This document shows, in pieces, positions 24,762 through 34,042 of a stretch of 64,000 bases of DNA. Made by a program: the position numbers and the translations under genes. The DNA lies in contig CAMIZL010000001.1 in assembly GCA_946403295.1 (NCBI GenBank), forward strand, positions 62,001 through 126,000, read 5' to 3'. Each line of letters begins with the position of its first letter. Position 1 is the first letter of the stretch. The notes beneath the pieces were generated by a model. It was given only the letters and a program-made list of their open reading frames with translations, did not search any database and was not told the origin of the DNA. Source of the stretch: an uncultured Clostridia bacterium (lineage in GTDB: Bacteria > Bacillota > Clostridia > Lachnospirales > Lachnospiraceae).

Positions 24762-27029
24762 ATGGATGATATCCCGGCGGCGGCAGCCAAGGGTTCGGCT
24801 GTATCGCTTGCATGTGCCGTCTTTTTGCTGGTAAGGATATACAAGGGAAGGGCGGGGCCTACTTCGGTAAGGGCTGTCGCGATCTTTTTCATCATACCCG
24901 TATTCCTGACGGGTGCAACGCTCAGGGTAAGGAGCGTCAGAAATATTTCCTCTCTTAAGGAAAGTCTCGATAATCTCATTTCTTCAACAGATTGTACATT
25001 TAGCGGTTTTATATCCGACATTTCTCTTGATAACGACAAGACAATTTATTTCATTGAAGATGCCTGTGTAAATTCTTATACGGGATCGGTAAAAGTGACC
25101 CTTAAAGGCTCTTTCGAAGACGAATACAGGATAGGTGACTATGCGGAGGGTACCGGAAAGCTTCGTAAACCAAACCCTCCCGCAAATCCGGGCGGATTTG
25201 ACGAAGAAGCTTATTATACCGTAAGAGGCATAGACGGGCTTATCACGGCCACAGGGATGCAAACGAAAGAGGTTTATGAAGAGGACGTGTCCGTTTCGCT
25301 TAAACGTTTCGTAAGAAATCTCAGGCTTGACGCGATAAAAGGTCTCAGGGAAAGTCTCGGACCGGATGAAGCGGCCGTTTTGTCCGCCGTTCTGACGGGA
25401 GAAAGGGGCCTTATCGACGACGAGATAAAAGAGAGTCTTGCGACAGGCGGCATATCGCATATACTTGCGGTTTCCGGGCTTCATATTTCGCTCATCGCGA
25501 ACGGGATGTATTCGCTTTTGATGAGGATCACGGGAAGAAAGAAGCTAAACTCTGTCATAACCATTTTTTTCCTCCTGATGTACGGAATTTTTGCAGGAAT
25601 GCCGGTATCGGCCGTGAGAGCGATAATCATGAGCTCGTGCATGCTTTTGTCGAGGTTCTTCGGAAAAAGCTATGATATGATGAGCTCTCTTTCGCTTGCG
25701 GGGCTCTTTATACTCTTTGTCAATCCGCTGTATGTCAGGGATTCGTCGTTTATCATGTCCTTTTGCGCGGCAGCGGGAGCGGCATTCGGGCAGGAGATCT
25801 CATGCGGAGCAAGGATCGGAAACACGCGTTTGAGAGGTGTTGTAACGGTCTTTTCTATCTATCTGTTCCTTTTGCCCGTACTTATCGAAACATATTATTA
25901 TGTTTCGCCGTATTCGGTAGTCATCAATATCATTGTCATCCCGCTCATGTCGCTTCTTGTACCATGCGGTGCAATATTGATACTCGCTTCCCTGCTTTTT
26001 GGCGGGGTTCCGGCGAGATTTGCGGGAGGGATCTGCCATTATATCGTAAAGGGGATGATATTTCTCGGTGAATGCTCAAAGGATCTTCCGTTTAACAGGA
26101 TCATAATAGGCCACAGGGGTCCCAAAGTACTCATACTGTATTTTTCGGTTCTTTTGATGACGCTTATGCTTGTCATGTTCTTCAGAAGAAAGAAGCCTTT
26201 ATGGGTTCTGACGGCATGCATTATCATCTTTATACATTTCCCGGATACGGGGACTACGGTTCATATGCTCGATGTCGGACAGGGTGAATGCATACTGATA
26301 GAAGACGGTAAAGAAAAGATCCTTGTAGATGCCGGGAGCTCGAACGTTACGAAGGTATATAAATACAGGATAGGACCGTTCCTAAAGTATATGGGCATCG
26401 ATACGATAGACCGAATGATCCTTACTCATGCCGATAACGATCATAAGAACGGGATGGAGGAACTGTTCGGAGACAGCGACATCGAAGTGAAAGAGTTTAT
26501 GGTCGCGGACACGGATGATAACGGAGCAGGTCTCGCAAAACTTTCGAAGGAACCATGCGGGGTGAGGACGGTGGCGGCGGGAGACGAATTATTCATATCG
26601 CCGGGCAGCAGGATAAACGTGCTTTCTCCTGTCGGAGGGAGCAGTGCGGAAAAAAACGATAAAAGCATAGTGTTCCTCTTCAGGAGCAATGAGATCACGG
26701 CGCTTTTTACGGGAGATTCGTCTTCAAAAGCCGAAAGGACATATATTGAAGGGCTCGGGGAAGAAAAGATCGATGTCTTAAAAGTCGCCCATCACGGCTC
26801 GAAATATTCGACGGGTGAGGAATTGCTGGCGAAAACAAGGCCCGCGATCGGGATAGTTTCGGCATCAGCAACCAACAGGTACGGGCATCCCTCCCCGGAA
26901 ACCGTGAAAAGGCTTGAAAAAGCGGGATGTAATATATTCGCCACACCGGAGTGCGGATATATAAGGATCAGAAGTGACGGCAAAAACATAAGCGTCGTAA
27001 CGATGAAGAATAAAATGACATATATTTGA
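24762..27029 (+). CDS. comEC: ComEC/Rec2 DNA-uptake channel protein
   Basis: A 755-residue ComEC. It starts with hydrophobic segments and an OB-like N-terminal domain (DUF4131; CTFSGFISDI, RIGDYAEGTGKLRKPNPPANPGGFD). A polytopic competence domain follows (ILAVSGLHISLIANGMY, GMPVSAVRAIIMSS). The C-terminal metallo-beta-lactamase domain has LDVGQGECILIEDG, the metal motif THADNDHKNGM, FTGDSS and VAHHGSKYST. The channel imports single-stranded DNA. The first ATG is 24762, but the 25 codons before it (from 24687) read as a further membrane helix (RPITVFFACVVLILLV) with no ATG, GTG or TTG, so the true start may be a rare codon upstream. Confidence 0.93.
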   Translation: MDDIPAAAAKGSAVSLACAVFLLVRIYKGRAGPTSVRAVAIFFIIPVFLTGATLRVRSVRNISSLKESLDNLISSTDCTFSGFISDISLDNDKTIYFIEDACVNSYTGSVKVTLKGSFEDEYRIGDYAEGTGKLRKPNPPANPGGFDEEAYYTVRGIDGLITATGMQTKEVYEEDVSVSLKRFVRNLRLDAIKGLRESLGPDEAAVLSAVLTGERGLIDDEIKESLATGGISHILAVSGLHISLIANGMYSLLMRITGRKKLNSVITIFFLLMYGIFAGMPVSAVRAIIMSSCMLLSRFFGKSYDMMSSLSLAGLFILFVNPLYVRDSSFIMSFCAAAGAAFGQEISCGARIGNTRLRGVVTVFSIYLFLLPVLIETYYYVSPYSVVINIIVIPLMSLLVPCGAILILASLLFGGVPARFAGGICHYIVKGMIFLGECSKDLPFNRIIIGHRGPKVLILYFSVLLMTLMLVMFFRRKKPLWVLTACIIIFIHFPDTGTTVHMLDVGQGECILIEDGKEKILVDAGSSNVTKVYKYRIGPFLKYMGIDTIDRMILTHADNDHKNGMEELFGDSDIEVKEFMVADTDDNGAGLAKLSKEPCGVRTVAAGDELFISPGSRINVLSPVGGSSAEKNDKSIVFLFRSNEITALFTGDSSSKAERTYIEGLGEEKIDVLKVAHHGSKYSTGEELLAKTRPAIGIVSASATNRYGHPSPETVKRLEKAGCNIFATPECGYIRIRSDGKNISVVTMKNKMTYI

Positions 27030-27054
27030 CACGGTTTATTGAATAGGCTATACT
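27026..27054 (+). promoter_or_regulatory. Promoter of the phospholipid operon, inside the comEC stop
   Basis: TTGACA (27026-27031), 17-bp spacer, TATACT (27049-27054). The -35 box includes the comEC TGA. The predicted start is near 27061, about 38 bases before the next GTG. Confidence 0.85.
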
Positions 27055-27098
27055 GTACTCTAAATGTGGTATGCTTCGAAAGAGGAGTTAAACAGATC

Positions 27099-28250
27099 GT
27101 GTCTAAAAAAACGTTAAAATATTTGATAAATATAATACTAATCTTCCTGCTTGCGGCCGGAACTCTTTATTTTCTCTTAAGGGGAAGCGAGATCAAGGTT
27201 GTTTTCAGTAAGATCGGTGAAGCCAATATATATTTGCTTATGCTAGGAGCAATGTTTGTACTTGGTTATGTTTGTTGCGAATCGGTCATTATAAGATATA
27301 TTCTTCATAACCTTAAGCAGGAGATAAGCATTTTTAAATGCATACTTGTCTCCAACGTAGGTTTCTTTTTCTGTGGGATAACACCGAGTGCGACGGGCGG
27401 TCAGCCCATGCAGGTTTTCTACCTTGCAAAATACGGTGTTGACCCTTTAATGGGCACGCTTGTTATCGCGGTTGTTACCATCTGCTATAAAATGACGCTT
27501 GTGTTGCTTACGGTCTTATTCCTCATAATACGACCTTCGGCGATGTGTGAAGCTATCAGCAATGCACCGATCCTGTTCTTCATCGGTGTCGTGATCATAC
27601 TTTCGCTTATTGTTTTCCTCGGACTTTGTGTTTATAAGACTTCGATCGCTTTCTTTATCATTTCGAAGGTGATCTCGTTCGGCGGAAAGATAAAGCTCAT
27701 AAAGAACCCCGACAGAACGCTTTCAAAAGCGATCCATTCGATACGCGGTTACGAAAAGGCCTCGATATTCGTTAAAAATCACCCCGGTATGATCGGCGGA
27801 GCAATGCTTATGACGTTAGTGCAGAGACTCCTTTATTTCTCGGTAACGTTCGTTGTTCTTTCGGCGCTTCATCTCGATCCCAACTGGCTTGATGTCATAG
27901 CATATCAGCTTGTACTCGCACTCGCGGTTGATGCGCTTCCGCTTCCCGGAGCCAGCGGCGCGAACGAGACTGTTTTCCAGCTCCTTTACGGGGCGTTATA
28001 TGCGGATGTTGCGGTTTCGGCCGTTATCCTTAACCGAGGCATCACTTATTATTTCATGATGCTCTTTACGCTTTTCTTTACGATAGTCGCTCATTTTGTG
28101 AGCCTCAGATGGGAAAAGAAGATGAAGAGCATAGAGGCGCATGCAAAGAAGGTTCATGTGCTGTCGCATTACGTGAAGGATCCCGTTATAAATTCGGGTG
28201 GAGAAGAGGACGATATAAATTGTTCCGCAGAAAGATCGGAGGCAGAGTGA
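27099..28250 (+). CDS. Lysylphosphatidylglycerol-synthase-TM (UPF0104) family membrane protein, flippase-like
   Basis: A 383-residue protein with about eight membrane segments and the hallmarks of the LPG_synthase_TM family: GITPSATGGQPMQVFYLAKYG and LPLPGASGANETVFQLLYG. In MprF this domain flips lysyl-phosphatidylglycerol; stand-alone versions are thought to move lipids or polyprenol-linked sugars. The MprF synthase domain is absent. It starts at GTG 27099 after AGGAG; an upstream ATG at 27039 would add hydrophilic residues and overlap the promoter. The next gene, pssA, begins five bases later, which suggests an aminophospholipid as the substrate (inference). Confidence 0.85.
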   Translation: MSKKTLKYLINIILIFLLAAGTLYFLLRGSEIKVVFSKIGEANIYLLMLGAMFVLGYVCCESVIIRYILHNLKQEISIFKCILVSNVGFFFCGITPSATGGQPMQVFYLAKYGVDPLMGTLVIAVVTICYKMTLVLLTVLFLIIRPSAMCEAISNAPILFFIGVVIILSLIVFLGLCVYKTSIAFFIISKVISFGGKIKLIKNPDRTLSKAIHSIRGYEKASIFVKNHPGMIGGAMLMTLVQRLLYFSVTFVVLSALHLDPNWLDVIAYQLVLALAVDALPLPGASGANETVFQLLYGALYADVAVSAVILNRGITYYFMMLFTLFFTIVAHFVSLRWEKKMKSIEAHAKKVHVLSHYVKDPVINSGGEEDDINCSAERSEAE

Positions 28251-28254
28251 TCAT

Positions 28255-28917
28255 ATGATAGGGTTTTACAATTACACGGTAGTCATCACTTATATGAGTG
28301 TACTTTCGGCTTGCACGTCCGTTTGTTTCGCTTTCGGAGGAAATATCAAGTGGGCGATACTTATGCTCGTATTTTCCGGTCTGTGCGATATGCTTGACGG
28401 TCCTATCGCACGTACCAAGAAGAACAGGACCGATACCGAGCGTAAGTTCGGCATCCAGATCGATTCTCTTTCGGATGTTATCAGCTTCGGCGTGGCACCG
28501 GCATGTATCGTTTACAATGTCGCTTATTACCTTTCGTCCGAAGGTTCAAAGTGGCTTACCGTTCCCGCTGCCGTTGCGGGGGCAGCACTTCTTGTCTGCG
28601 CCGTGATCAGACTTGCTTTCTTTAATGTTTCGGAGGAAGAGAGACAGGCGGTTGACGGAACAAAGCTTCGCGATTCGTACAGAGGTCTTCCCGTAACAAA
28701 CGTATCGCTTATATTTGCGATCGTTTCGCTCGTATCGTATTTTATCGGCGGCAACGCTTTTGTCATTACAATGATCGTTGTAACGGCTCTCACCGCATTT
28801 TTCTTTGTGCTTGATTTCAAAATGGTCAAGCTTCACGGTAAGAAGCTTATTGCGATCGGTTTTATAGGGTTTGCGGCGCTCATCGGTGTATTTTTATCAC
28901 CCCTTAAAGGATTTTGA
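28255..28917 (+). CDS. pssA: CDP-diacylglycerol-serine O-phosphatidyltransferase
   Basis: A 220-residue membrane enzyme of the CDP-alcohol phosphatidyltransferase family. The metal-binding signature is complete: DMLDGPIART, then GIQIDSLSD. About six hydrophobic segments follow. It makes phosphatidylserine from CDP-diacylglycerol and serine; serine as acceptor is assigned because psd follows directly. A 69-bp gap separates the two. Confidence 0.92.
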   Translation: MIGFYNYTVVITYMSVLSACTSVCFAFGGNIKWAILMLVFSGLCDMLDGPIARTKKNRTDTERKFGIQIDSLSDVISFGVAPACIVYNVAYYLSSEGSKWLTVPAAVAGAALLVCAVIRLAFFNVSEEERQAVDGTKLRDSYRGLPVTNVSLIFAIVSLVSYFIGGNAFVITMIVVTALTAFFFVLDFKMVKLHGKKLIAIGFIGFAALIGVFLSPLKGF

Positions 28918-28986
28918 TCTTTTTGTTCAACAACGCCGCAGGGCAGGAAGCCCCCACGGATGTAAAAGGGATCGGAGGAGAAGCAT

Positions 28987-29850
28987 ATGAGATACAGGGA
29001 TCGTAAAGGCAATACATATATCGTTGATTCGGGACAGGAGAGCACACTTAAGTTTATGTACGGTACTTTCCCCGGGAGAGTGCTTTTAAAGCTTATGACC
29101 TGCAGGCCCGTTTCGAGGCTTGTCGGTTTGTGGCAGAGTCTTCCTTTTTCGGCTCTCACGATCGACAGGTTCATAATCAACAACAACATCCGCATGAAGG
29201 ATTATATCCCGCGGAAGTATAATTCTTTTAACGATTTCTTTGCGAGAAAGATAATTCCTTCGAGACGTCCCGTATGTCCCGATAAAGACGCTCTTATCAG
29301 TCCTTCCGACGGCAAGGTCCTTGCTTACCGCGTCAGGGATGATCTGAGTGTAAGGATAAAGAACAGAACATATACGTTAAACGAGCTTTTTGACGGCGAC
29401 GAAGTGACTGCGGAGTTCGCCGGCGGTTTCGTTTATGTCATAAGGCTCACCGTCGATAATTATCACAGATATTCATATGTGGATTCCGGAATGAAGTCCG
29501 AAAACACGTTCATCAGAGGAAAGCTTCATACCGTTAATCCCGTTGCACTCGAGTCTGTACCCGTGTTCCACGAGAATTGCAGGGAATATACCGTTATCGA
29601 CGGAGACAATATCGGACGTCACGTGATGATGGAAGTCGGCGCGATGCTCGTCGGAAAGATAGTTAATCATCACGGTGCAGGGAGAGTAGAGAGAGGAACC
29701 GAAAAAGGTTATTTTATGTTCGGAGGTTCGACGATCGTTCTCCTGACAAAGGGCGATATGGTTCCCGACAACGACATACTCTTTAATACACGCAAGGGTA
29801 TCGAAACACTTGTAAAACTCGGTGAAAAGATAGGGCACAAAAAGGCATGA
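28987..29850 (+). CDS. psd: Phosphatidylserine decarboxylase proenzyme
   Basis: A 287-residue Psd that converts phosphatidylserine to phosphatidylethanolamine using a self-generated pyruvoyl group. Visible landmarks are NSFNDFFARK, SPSDGKVLAY, the DNYHRY histidine and the cleavage motif GGST near the C-terminus (FMFGGSTIVLL), where Ser becomes the pyruvoyl. The size fits the larger bacterial form with a membrane-binding N-terminus. Psd and pssA together mean that this organism makes phosphatidylethanolamine. Confidence 0.95.
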   Translation: MRYRDRKGNTYIVDSGQESTLKFMYGTFPGRVLLKLMTCRPVSRLVGLWQSLPFSALTIDRFIINNNIRMKDYIPRKYNSFNDFFARKIIPSRRPVCPDKDALISPSDGKVLAYRVRDDLSVRIKNRTYTLNELFDGDEVTAEFAGGFVYVIRLTVDNYHRYSYVDSGMKSENTFIRGKLHTVNPVALESVPVFHENCREYTVIDGDNIGRHVMMEVGAMLVGKIVNHHGAGRVERGTEKGYFMFGGSTIVLLTKGDMVPDNDILFNTRKGIETLVKLGEKIGHKKA

Positions 29851-29862
29851 CAGGGGTTGGCA

Positions 29863-30846
29863 TTGAAGACTATCGTTGAAGACATAAAGAATCAGGCACT
29901 CCGAAAGATATATCTGCTCTACGGGAGCGAGACATATCTTATAAAATATTGTGTTAAATTGCTTAAAAAGGCAGCTCTCGGAACGGATGAGAATGCCGAC
30001 ATGAACTTCGACGCATATAACGAGCAGAATTTTGATTTCAAGGCTTTTGCCGACAGTGCGGGAACTATCCCTTTCCTTGCTCCCTACAGATTGCTGCTCC
30101 TTGAGGGTTGCAAATTCGGTGACGATACCGATGCTTTCATATCGCTTCTTGAAGAGATGCCGTCAACGACCGTCATCATCATGACGGACAAAACGGTCGA
30201 CAAAAAGACAAAGATATATAAAGCGGTCGCAAAACTCGGTTATGTCTGCGATCTTTCGGAGATAACCGACCGAAACAGGGTGGATTTTGTCGTAAAGGAA
30301 TTTCAAAAATACGGAAAGAGCGTCAGCGGTCCGGACGCGGAATATTTTGCCGAGAACGTCGGAGGAGATCTCTTTAATCTGATGAACGAGGCCGATAAGG
30401 TTGCTTCGTATGCGGAGGGAAGAGACCGTGTCACGAGATCGGATATAGATGAAGTTTGCATTATGCAGACCGAAAACAGGATATTCGATCTTATAGGCGA
30501 GATCTCTGTCGGACACGGAGAAAAGGTCATGGGCATATGCGCCGATCTTATGTATCTCAAAGAAAATCCGATGAAGATCCTAAGGCTCCTCGCAAATGAG
30601 TATCTAAGACTCGCAACCCTTATGGAACTGAAGAACAAAGGCCTTTCGGCAGCGACGATAGCCGCCGAGACCAAGACACCAGACTGGCTCGTCAAAAAGA
30701 GGCTCGGGCTCTTACGGGGTCTTGATTCAAAGAAGATAAAACATGCCGTGGAACTTATCGGGGGTACGGAGCAGAATATAAAAGCCGGAGATATAGATAT
30801 GCAGACAGGTCTTGAAATAATGCTTGCAGATTTGTCCTGTGTGTAG
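29863..30846 (+). CDS. holA: DNA polymerase III delta subunit
   Basis: A 327-residue clamp-loader delta subunit, which opens the sliding clamp. The N-terminal domain has YLLYGSETYLIKYC, the middle has TTVIIMTDKTVDKKTKIYKA, and the C-terminal collar helices include ENRIFDLIGEISVGHGEKVM and LANEYLRLATLMEL. TTG 29863 lies six bases after AGGGG; TTG 29857 abuts it. Grouping with lipid genes is probably positional only. Confidence 0.92.
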   Translation: MKTIVEDIKNQALRKIYLLYGSETYLIKYCVKLLKKAALGTDENADMNFDAYNEQNFDFKAFADSAGTIPFLAPYRLLLLEGCKFGDDTDAFISLLEEMPSTTVIIMTDKTVDKKTKIYKAVAKLGYVCDLSEITDRNRVDFVVKEFQKYGKSVSGPDAEYFAENVGGDLFNLMNEADKVASYAEGRDRVTRSDIDEVCIMQTENRIFDLIGEISVGHGEKVMGICADLMYLKENPMKILRLLANEYLRLATLMELKNKGLSAATIAAETKTPDWLVKKRLGLLRGLDSKKIKHAVELIGGTEQNIKAGDIDMQTGLEIMLADLSCV

Positions 30847-30893
30847 TAATATAGTGAAGTCGTAGCGCCGAGGGCGCACGCATATTGTGATCC

Positions 30894-30979
30894 GGAGTGG
30901 TATCGAAGTGGTCATAACGGCCCTGACTCGAAATCAGGTAGGCGGCAACGTCTCGTGGGTTCGAATCCCACCCACTCCG
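30894..30979 (+). tRNA. tRNA-Ser (anticodon CGA)
   Basis: Acceptor stem GGAGTGG (30894-30900) pairs with CCACTCC (30972-30978), with G discriminator at 30979. The anticodon stem CCTGA/TCAGG encloses loop CTCGAAA with anticodon CGA (30929-30931), reading UCG. A long variable arm (about 30939-30954) marks a class II tRNA. T arm GTGGG/CCCAC has loop TTCGAAT. CCA is not encoded. Confidence 0.97.
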
Positions 30980-30991
30980 CTTTTTGTCCGT

Positions 30992-31027
30992 AAGCCTGTG
31001 CTTTTAAGCACAGGCTTGCTTTTTTTC
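30992..31027 (+). terminator. Terminator after tRNA-Ser
   Basis: Perfect 10-bp stem (30992-31001 with 31008-31017) with a TTTTAA loop, followed by GCTTTTTTTC. It lies 13 bases after the tRNA. Confidence 0.93.
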
Positions 31028-31030
31028 TGT

Positions 31031-31039
31031 TGATATAAT
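31031..31039 (+). promoter_or_regulatory. Extended -10 promoter of relA
   Basis: TGATATAAT (TGn-TATAAT) at 31031-31039, directly after the tRNA terminator. No good -35 is seen; that position falls within the terminator stem. The predicted start is about 55 bases before relA. Confidence 0.55.
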
Positions 31040-31099
31040 AAAATCTATTAATTATAACCCGTTTACAAGAGGGGAAAATGACGGAAAGGAGGCTCTTAT

Positions 31100-33361
31100 A
31101 TGGGGGAAATGGTCTTTAACACAGATATACCTGAGGATTTTACCGAGCCCGATAAGCTGTATGATATTCTCATCACAAAAATAAGAAAATATCATCCGTC
31201 TACCGATCTCTCCACAATACAGAAGGCATATGAAGTTGCAAAGGACGCACATAAAGATCAAAAGCGTAAATCGGGAGAGCCTTACATCATTCATCCGCTA
31301 TGCGTGGCGATAATTCTCGCCGAGCTTGAACTCGACCTGGAAAGTATCGCGGCAGGACTTTTACACGACGTAATAGAAGACACAGCAGTTGATGAAAAAG
31401 AACTTGAAAAGACATTCGGATCCGAGATCGTGTCACTTGTTGACGGAGTCACAAAGCTGACTAATATCAATTATTCGGCCGATAAGGTGGAGCTTCAGGC
31501 GGAAAACCTCAGAAAGATGTTCCTTGCCATGGCTAAGGATATCCGTGTCATCCTCATTAAGCTCGCCGACAGGCTGCACAACATGAGGACCATGCAGTAC
31601 CAGCAGCCTCACAAACAGTATGAAAAGTCCAGAGAAACGATGGACATCTATGCGCCGATCGCGCAGAGACTCGGTATATCGAAGCTCAAGATAGAGCTCG
31701 ATGACCTTTCTCTCAAATATCTTGAACCCGTAGTTTATAAGGAGCTTTCGGAAAAAGTTGCCGCAAAGCTCGCCGAAAAAGAGAATTTCATAAACGAGAT
31801 CGTAGAAGAAGTCGCATACCATATCAGACAGGCAAACATAAAGGCCAAGGTAAACGGCAGGGTTAAGCATCTTTTCTCGATCTACAGAAAGATGGTGACC
31901 CAGAACAAGACGCTCGATCAGATCTACGATCTGTTCGCCGTCAGGATAATCGTTGACAGCGTTAAAGACTGTTATACGGCACTCGGCGTTATCCATGAGA
32001 TGTACAAGCCGATCCCGGGACGCTTTAAGGATTACATAAGCATTCCCAAGCCCAATATGTATCAGTCGCTCCATACAACCCTCATCAGCGCTAAAGGACT
32101 TCCTTTCGAGATCCAGATACGTACCGAGGAGATGCATAAGACAGCCGAATACGGTATCGCTGCACACTGGAAATACAAGGTCGATCCCGAAGGAAAGATG
32201 ACGCCCGATTCCGAAGAGGAGAAGCTGACATGGCTGAGGCAGATCCTTGAGTGGCAGAGAGATCTTTCGGACAACAAGGAATTCCTTATGCTCCTTAAGG
32301 ATGACCTTAACCTTTTCTCGGACAGTGTATTCTGCTTCACTCCTTCGGGTGAGGTCAAAAACCTGACGGTTGGTTCGACGCCCATCGATTTTGCTTACAG
32401 CATCCACAGTGCGGTCGGCAACAAGATGGTCGGTGCGCGTGTCAACAATAAGATAGTAACGTTTGATTATGAGATACAGAACGGTGATCAGATCGAGATC
32501 ATCACGTCTCAGAATTCAAAAGGCCCTTCGAGAGACTGGCTTAAGCTTGTAAAGACCACACAGGCAAAGAACAAGATCAATCAATGGTTCAAATCGGAGT
32601 TTAAAGAGGAGAACATCGAAAAAGGCAAGGAGCTCGTTGCCAATTATTGTAAGGTCAAAGGCATCACACTTACCGATATCACAAAGCAGGAATATATCGA
32701 TGTTATCCTTCAAAAATACGGTTACCGCGATATGGACGCCATCTATGCGGCCATAGGTCACGGAGGACTCAAAGAAGGCCAGATAGTCGCAAGGCTTAAA
32801 GAAGAATACGACAAACATAACCGTAAGGAAGTCAAGGACGAAGAGGTTCTTGAGACCATTGCCGAGATCACACAGGAAAAGAAGGCGATCCTTGCTTCGA
32901 AGGGAAGTATCATCGTTCAAGGTACGAACGACGTTGCGGTCCATTTCTCGAAGTGCTGTTCGCCGGTTCCCGGTGATGAGATACTCGGTTATGTCACACG
33001 AGGCAGAGGCGTTTCGATCCACAGAACGGACTGTCTCAATATCATAAATCTTTCCGAGGAAGAGCGTATGAGGCTCGTGCCCGCGGAATGGAACGAAACA
33101 AAGAACAAGGCCGGATCGGAACTCTTTACGGCCGAGATCAATATTTATTCGCGCAACAGAGCGGGAGTATTGCTTGATATCTCGAAGGTGCTCACAGAGA
33201 ACGACATCGTCATTTCTTCGATGAATGTCAGAACGAGCAAGCAGGGAACCGCGACGATAACGATCGGGTTTGATATTCCGGACACCGGAATGCTGCGTAC
33301 CATTATCGGTAAGCTTCGTTCCATCGAAGGTATCATAGACATCGAAAGATCAATGGGGTGA
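31100..33361 (+). CDS. rel: Bifunctional (p)ppGpp synthetase/hydrolase (RelA/SpoT, Rel)
   Basis: A 753-residue long RSH enzyme that makes and degrades the stringent-response alarmone. The hydrolase HD domain is intact (HPLCVAIILAEL, LLHDVIEDT, LADRLHNMRT). The synthetase has RVKHLFSIYRKM, GRFKDYISIPKPNMYQSLHT and FEIQIRTEEMHKTAEYGIAAHWKY. Then come TGS (VFCFTPSGEVKNL), helical and zinc-finger-like regions (HFSKCCSPVPGDEI) and a C-terminal ACT domain. Intact HD motifs point to a true bifunctional Rel rather than E. coli-type RelA. ATG 31100 follows AAAGGAGG. Confidence 0.97.
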   Translation: MGEMVFNTDIPEDFTEPDKLYDILITKIRKYHPSTDLSTIQKAYEVAKDAHKDQKRKSGEPYIIHPLCVAIILAELELDLESIAAGLLHDVIEDTAVDEKELEKTFGSEIVSLVDGVTKLTNINYSADKVELQAENLRKMFLAMAKDIRVILIKLADRLHNMRTMQYQQPHKQYEKSRETMDIYAPIAQRLGISKLKIELDDLSLKYLEPVVYKELSEKVAAKLAEKENFINEIVEEVAYHIRQANIKAKVNGRVKHLFSIYRKMVTQNKTLDQIYDLFAVRIIVDSVKDCYTALGVIHEMYKPIPGRFKDYISIPKPNMYQSLHTTLISAKGLPFEIQIRTEEMHKTAEYGIAAHWKYKVDPEGKMTPDSEEEKLTWLRQILEWQRDLSDNKEFLMLLKDDLNLFSDSVFCFTPSGEVKNLTVGSTPIDFAYSIHSAVGNKMVGARVNNKIVTFDYEIQNGDQIEIITSQNSKGPSRDWLKLVKTTQAKNKINQWFKSEFKEENIEKGKELVANYCKVKGITLTDITKQEYIDVILQKYGYRDMDAIYAAIGHGGLKEGQIVARLKEEYDKHNRKEVKDEEVLETIAEITQEKKAILASKGSIIVQGTNDVAVHFSKCCSPVPGDEILGYVTRGRGVSIHRTDCLNIINLSEEERMRLVPAEWNETKNKAGSELFTAEINIYSRNRAGVLLDISKVLTENDIVISSMNVRTSKQGTATITIGFDIPDTGMLRTIIGKLRSIEGIIDIERSMG

Positions 33362-33400
33362 TCCCCCGGGGGTTTAGTTTTACGGAAAGGAGAGGGAAAC

Positions 33401-34042
33401 ATGCGTATCATCAAAAAGACGGTCGGAGAAGTTGAAACCAATTGCTATATAGTGGTGAACGAAGCACTGAATGAATGTTTCATCATCGATCCGGGTGACG
33501 ATGAGGAAGTTATAATCGCAGCCGTTGAGGAAACGAAAGCCGTGCCCGTGGCTATTCTTTTGACGCACGGACATTTCGATCATATCTACGCGGTCGAACC
33601 TCTCGTTAAAAAATTCGGGATCCCCGTATATGCTTCGGAAAACGAAGCCGCCCTTCTTATGGAACCCGAGATGAACTGCTCGGCATATTACGGAAGAGAA
33701 GTAAGCGTCGTACCCGAAAACTATATTGAGGACGGCGATACGTTTTGCGTTGCCGGATTCAAGATAAAAGGTATTCATACACCCGGTCATACAAAGGGAA
33801 GCATGTGCTTCTACATCGGAGATGAAGGTGTTCTTTTCTCGGGCGATACGCTCTTTAAGGGAAGTGTCGGACGTACCGATCTCCCGACGGGCAATACCCA
33901 TCTTCTGATCGAGTCCCTTCGTGACAAGATCATCGTTTTGCCTCCGGAGACGACCATTTATCCCGGTCACGGTCCCGAGACAAAGCTTGACTATGAGAAA
34001 AGGAATAACTCATACATGTATGGGGATAATTGGAAGGAATGA
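33401..34042 (+). CDS. Metallo-beta-lactamase-fold hydrolase (YcbL/glyoxalase II-like)
   Basis: A 213-residue MBL-fold protein with the dinuclear metal motif THGHFDH, the later HTPGHTKGSM, FSGDTLF and a C-terminal YPGHGPET. This is the pattern of the glyoxalase II-like YcbL/YqgX group. The substrate cannot be named. The stop at 34040-34042 overlaps the hemZ ATG (34039). It follows rel by 39 bp, a frequent clostridial arrangement. Confidence 0.9.
   Translation: MRIIKKTVGEVETNCYIVVNEALNECFIIDPGDDEEVIIAAVEETKAVPVAILLTHGHFDHIYAVEPLVKKFGIPVYASENEAALLMEPEMNCSAYYGREVSVVPENYIEDGDTFCVAGFKIKGIHTPGHTKGSMCFYIGDEGVLFSGDTLFKGSVGRTDLPTGNTHLLIESLRDKIIVLPPETTIYPGHGPETKLDYEKRNNSYMYGDNWKE

Noticed and set aside
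31433..32407. Minus-strand ORF of 324 aa inside relA
   Set aside because: It is antisense to a conserved gene, has no ribosome-binding site, and its translation resembles no family.
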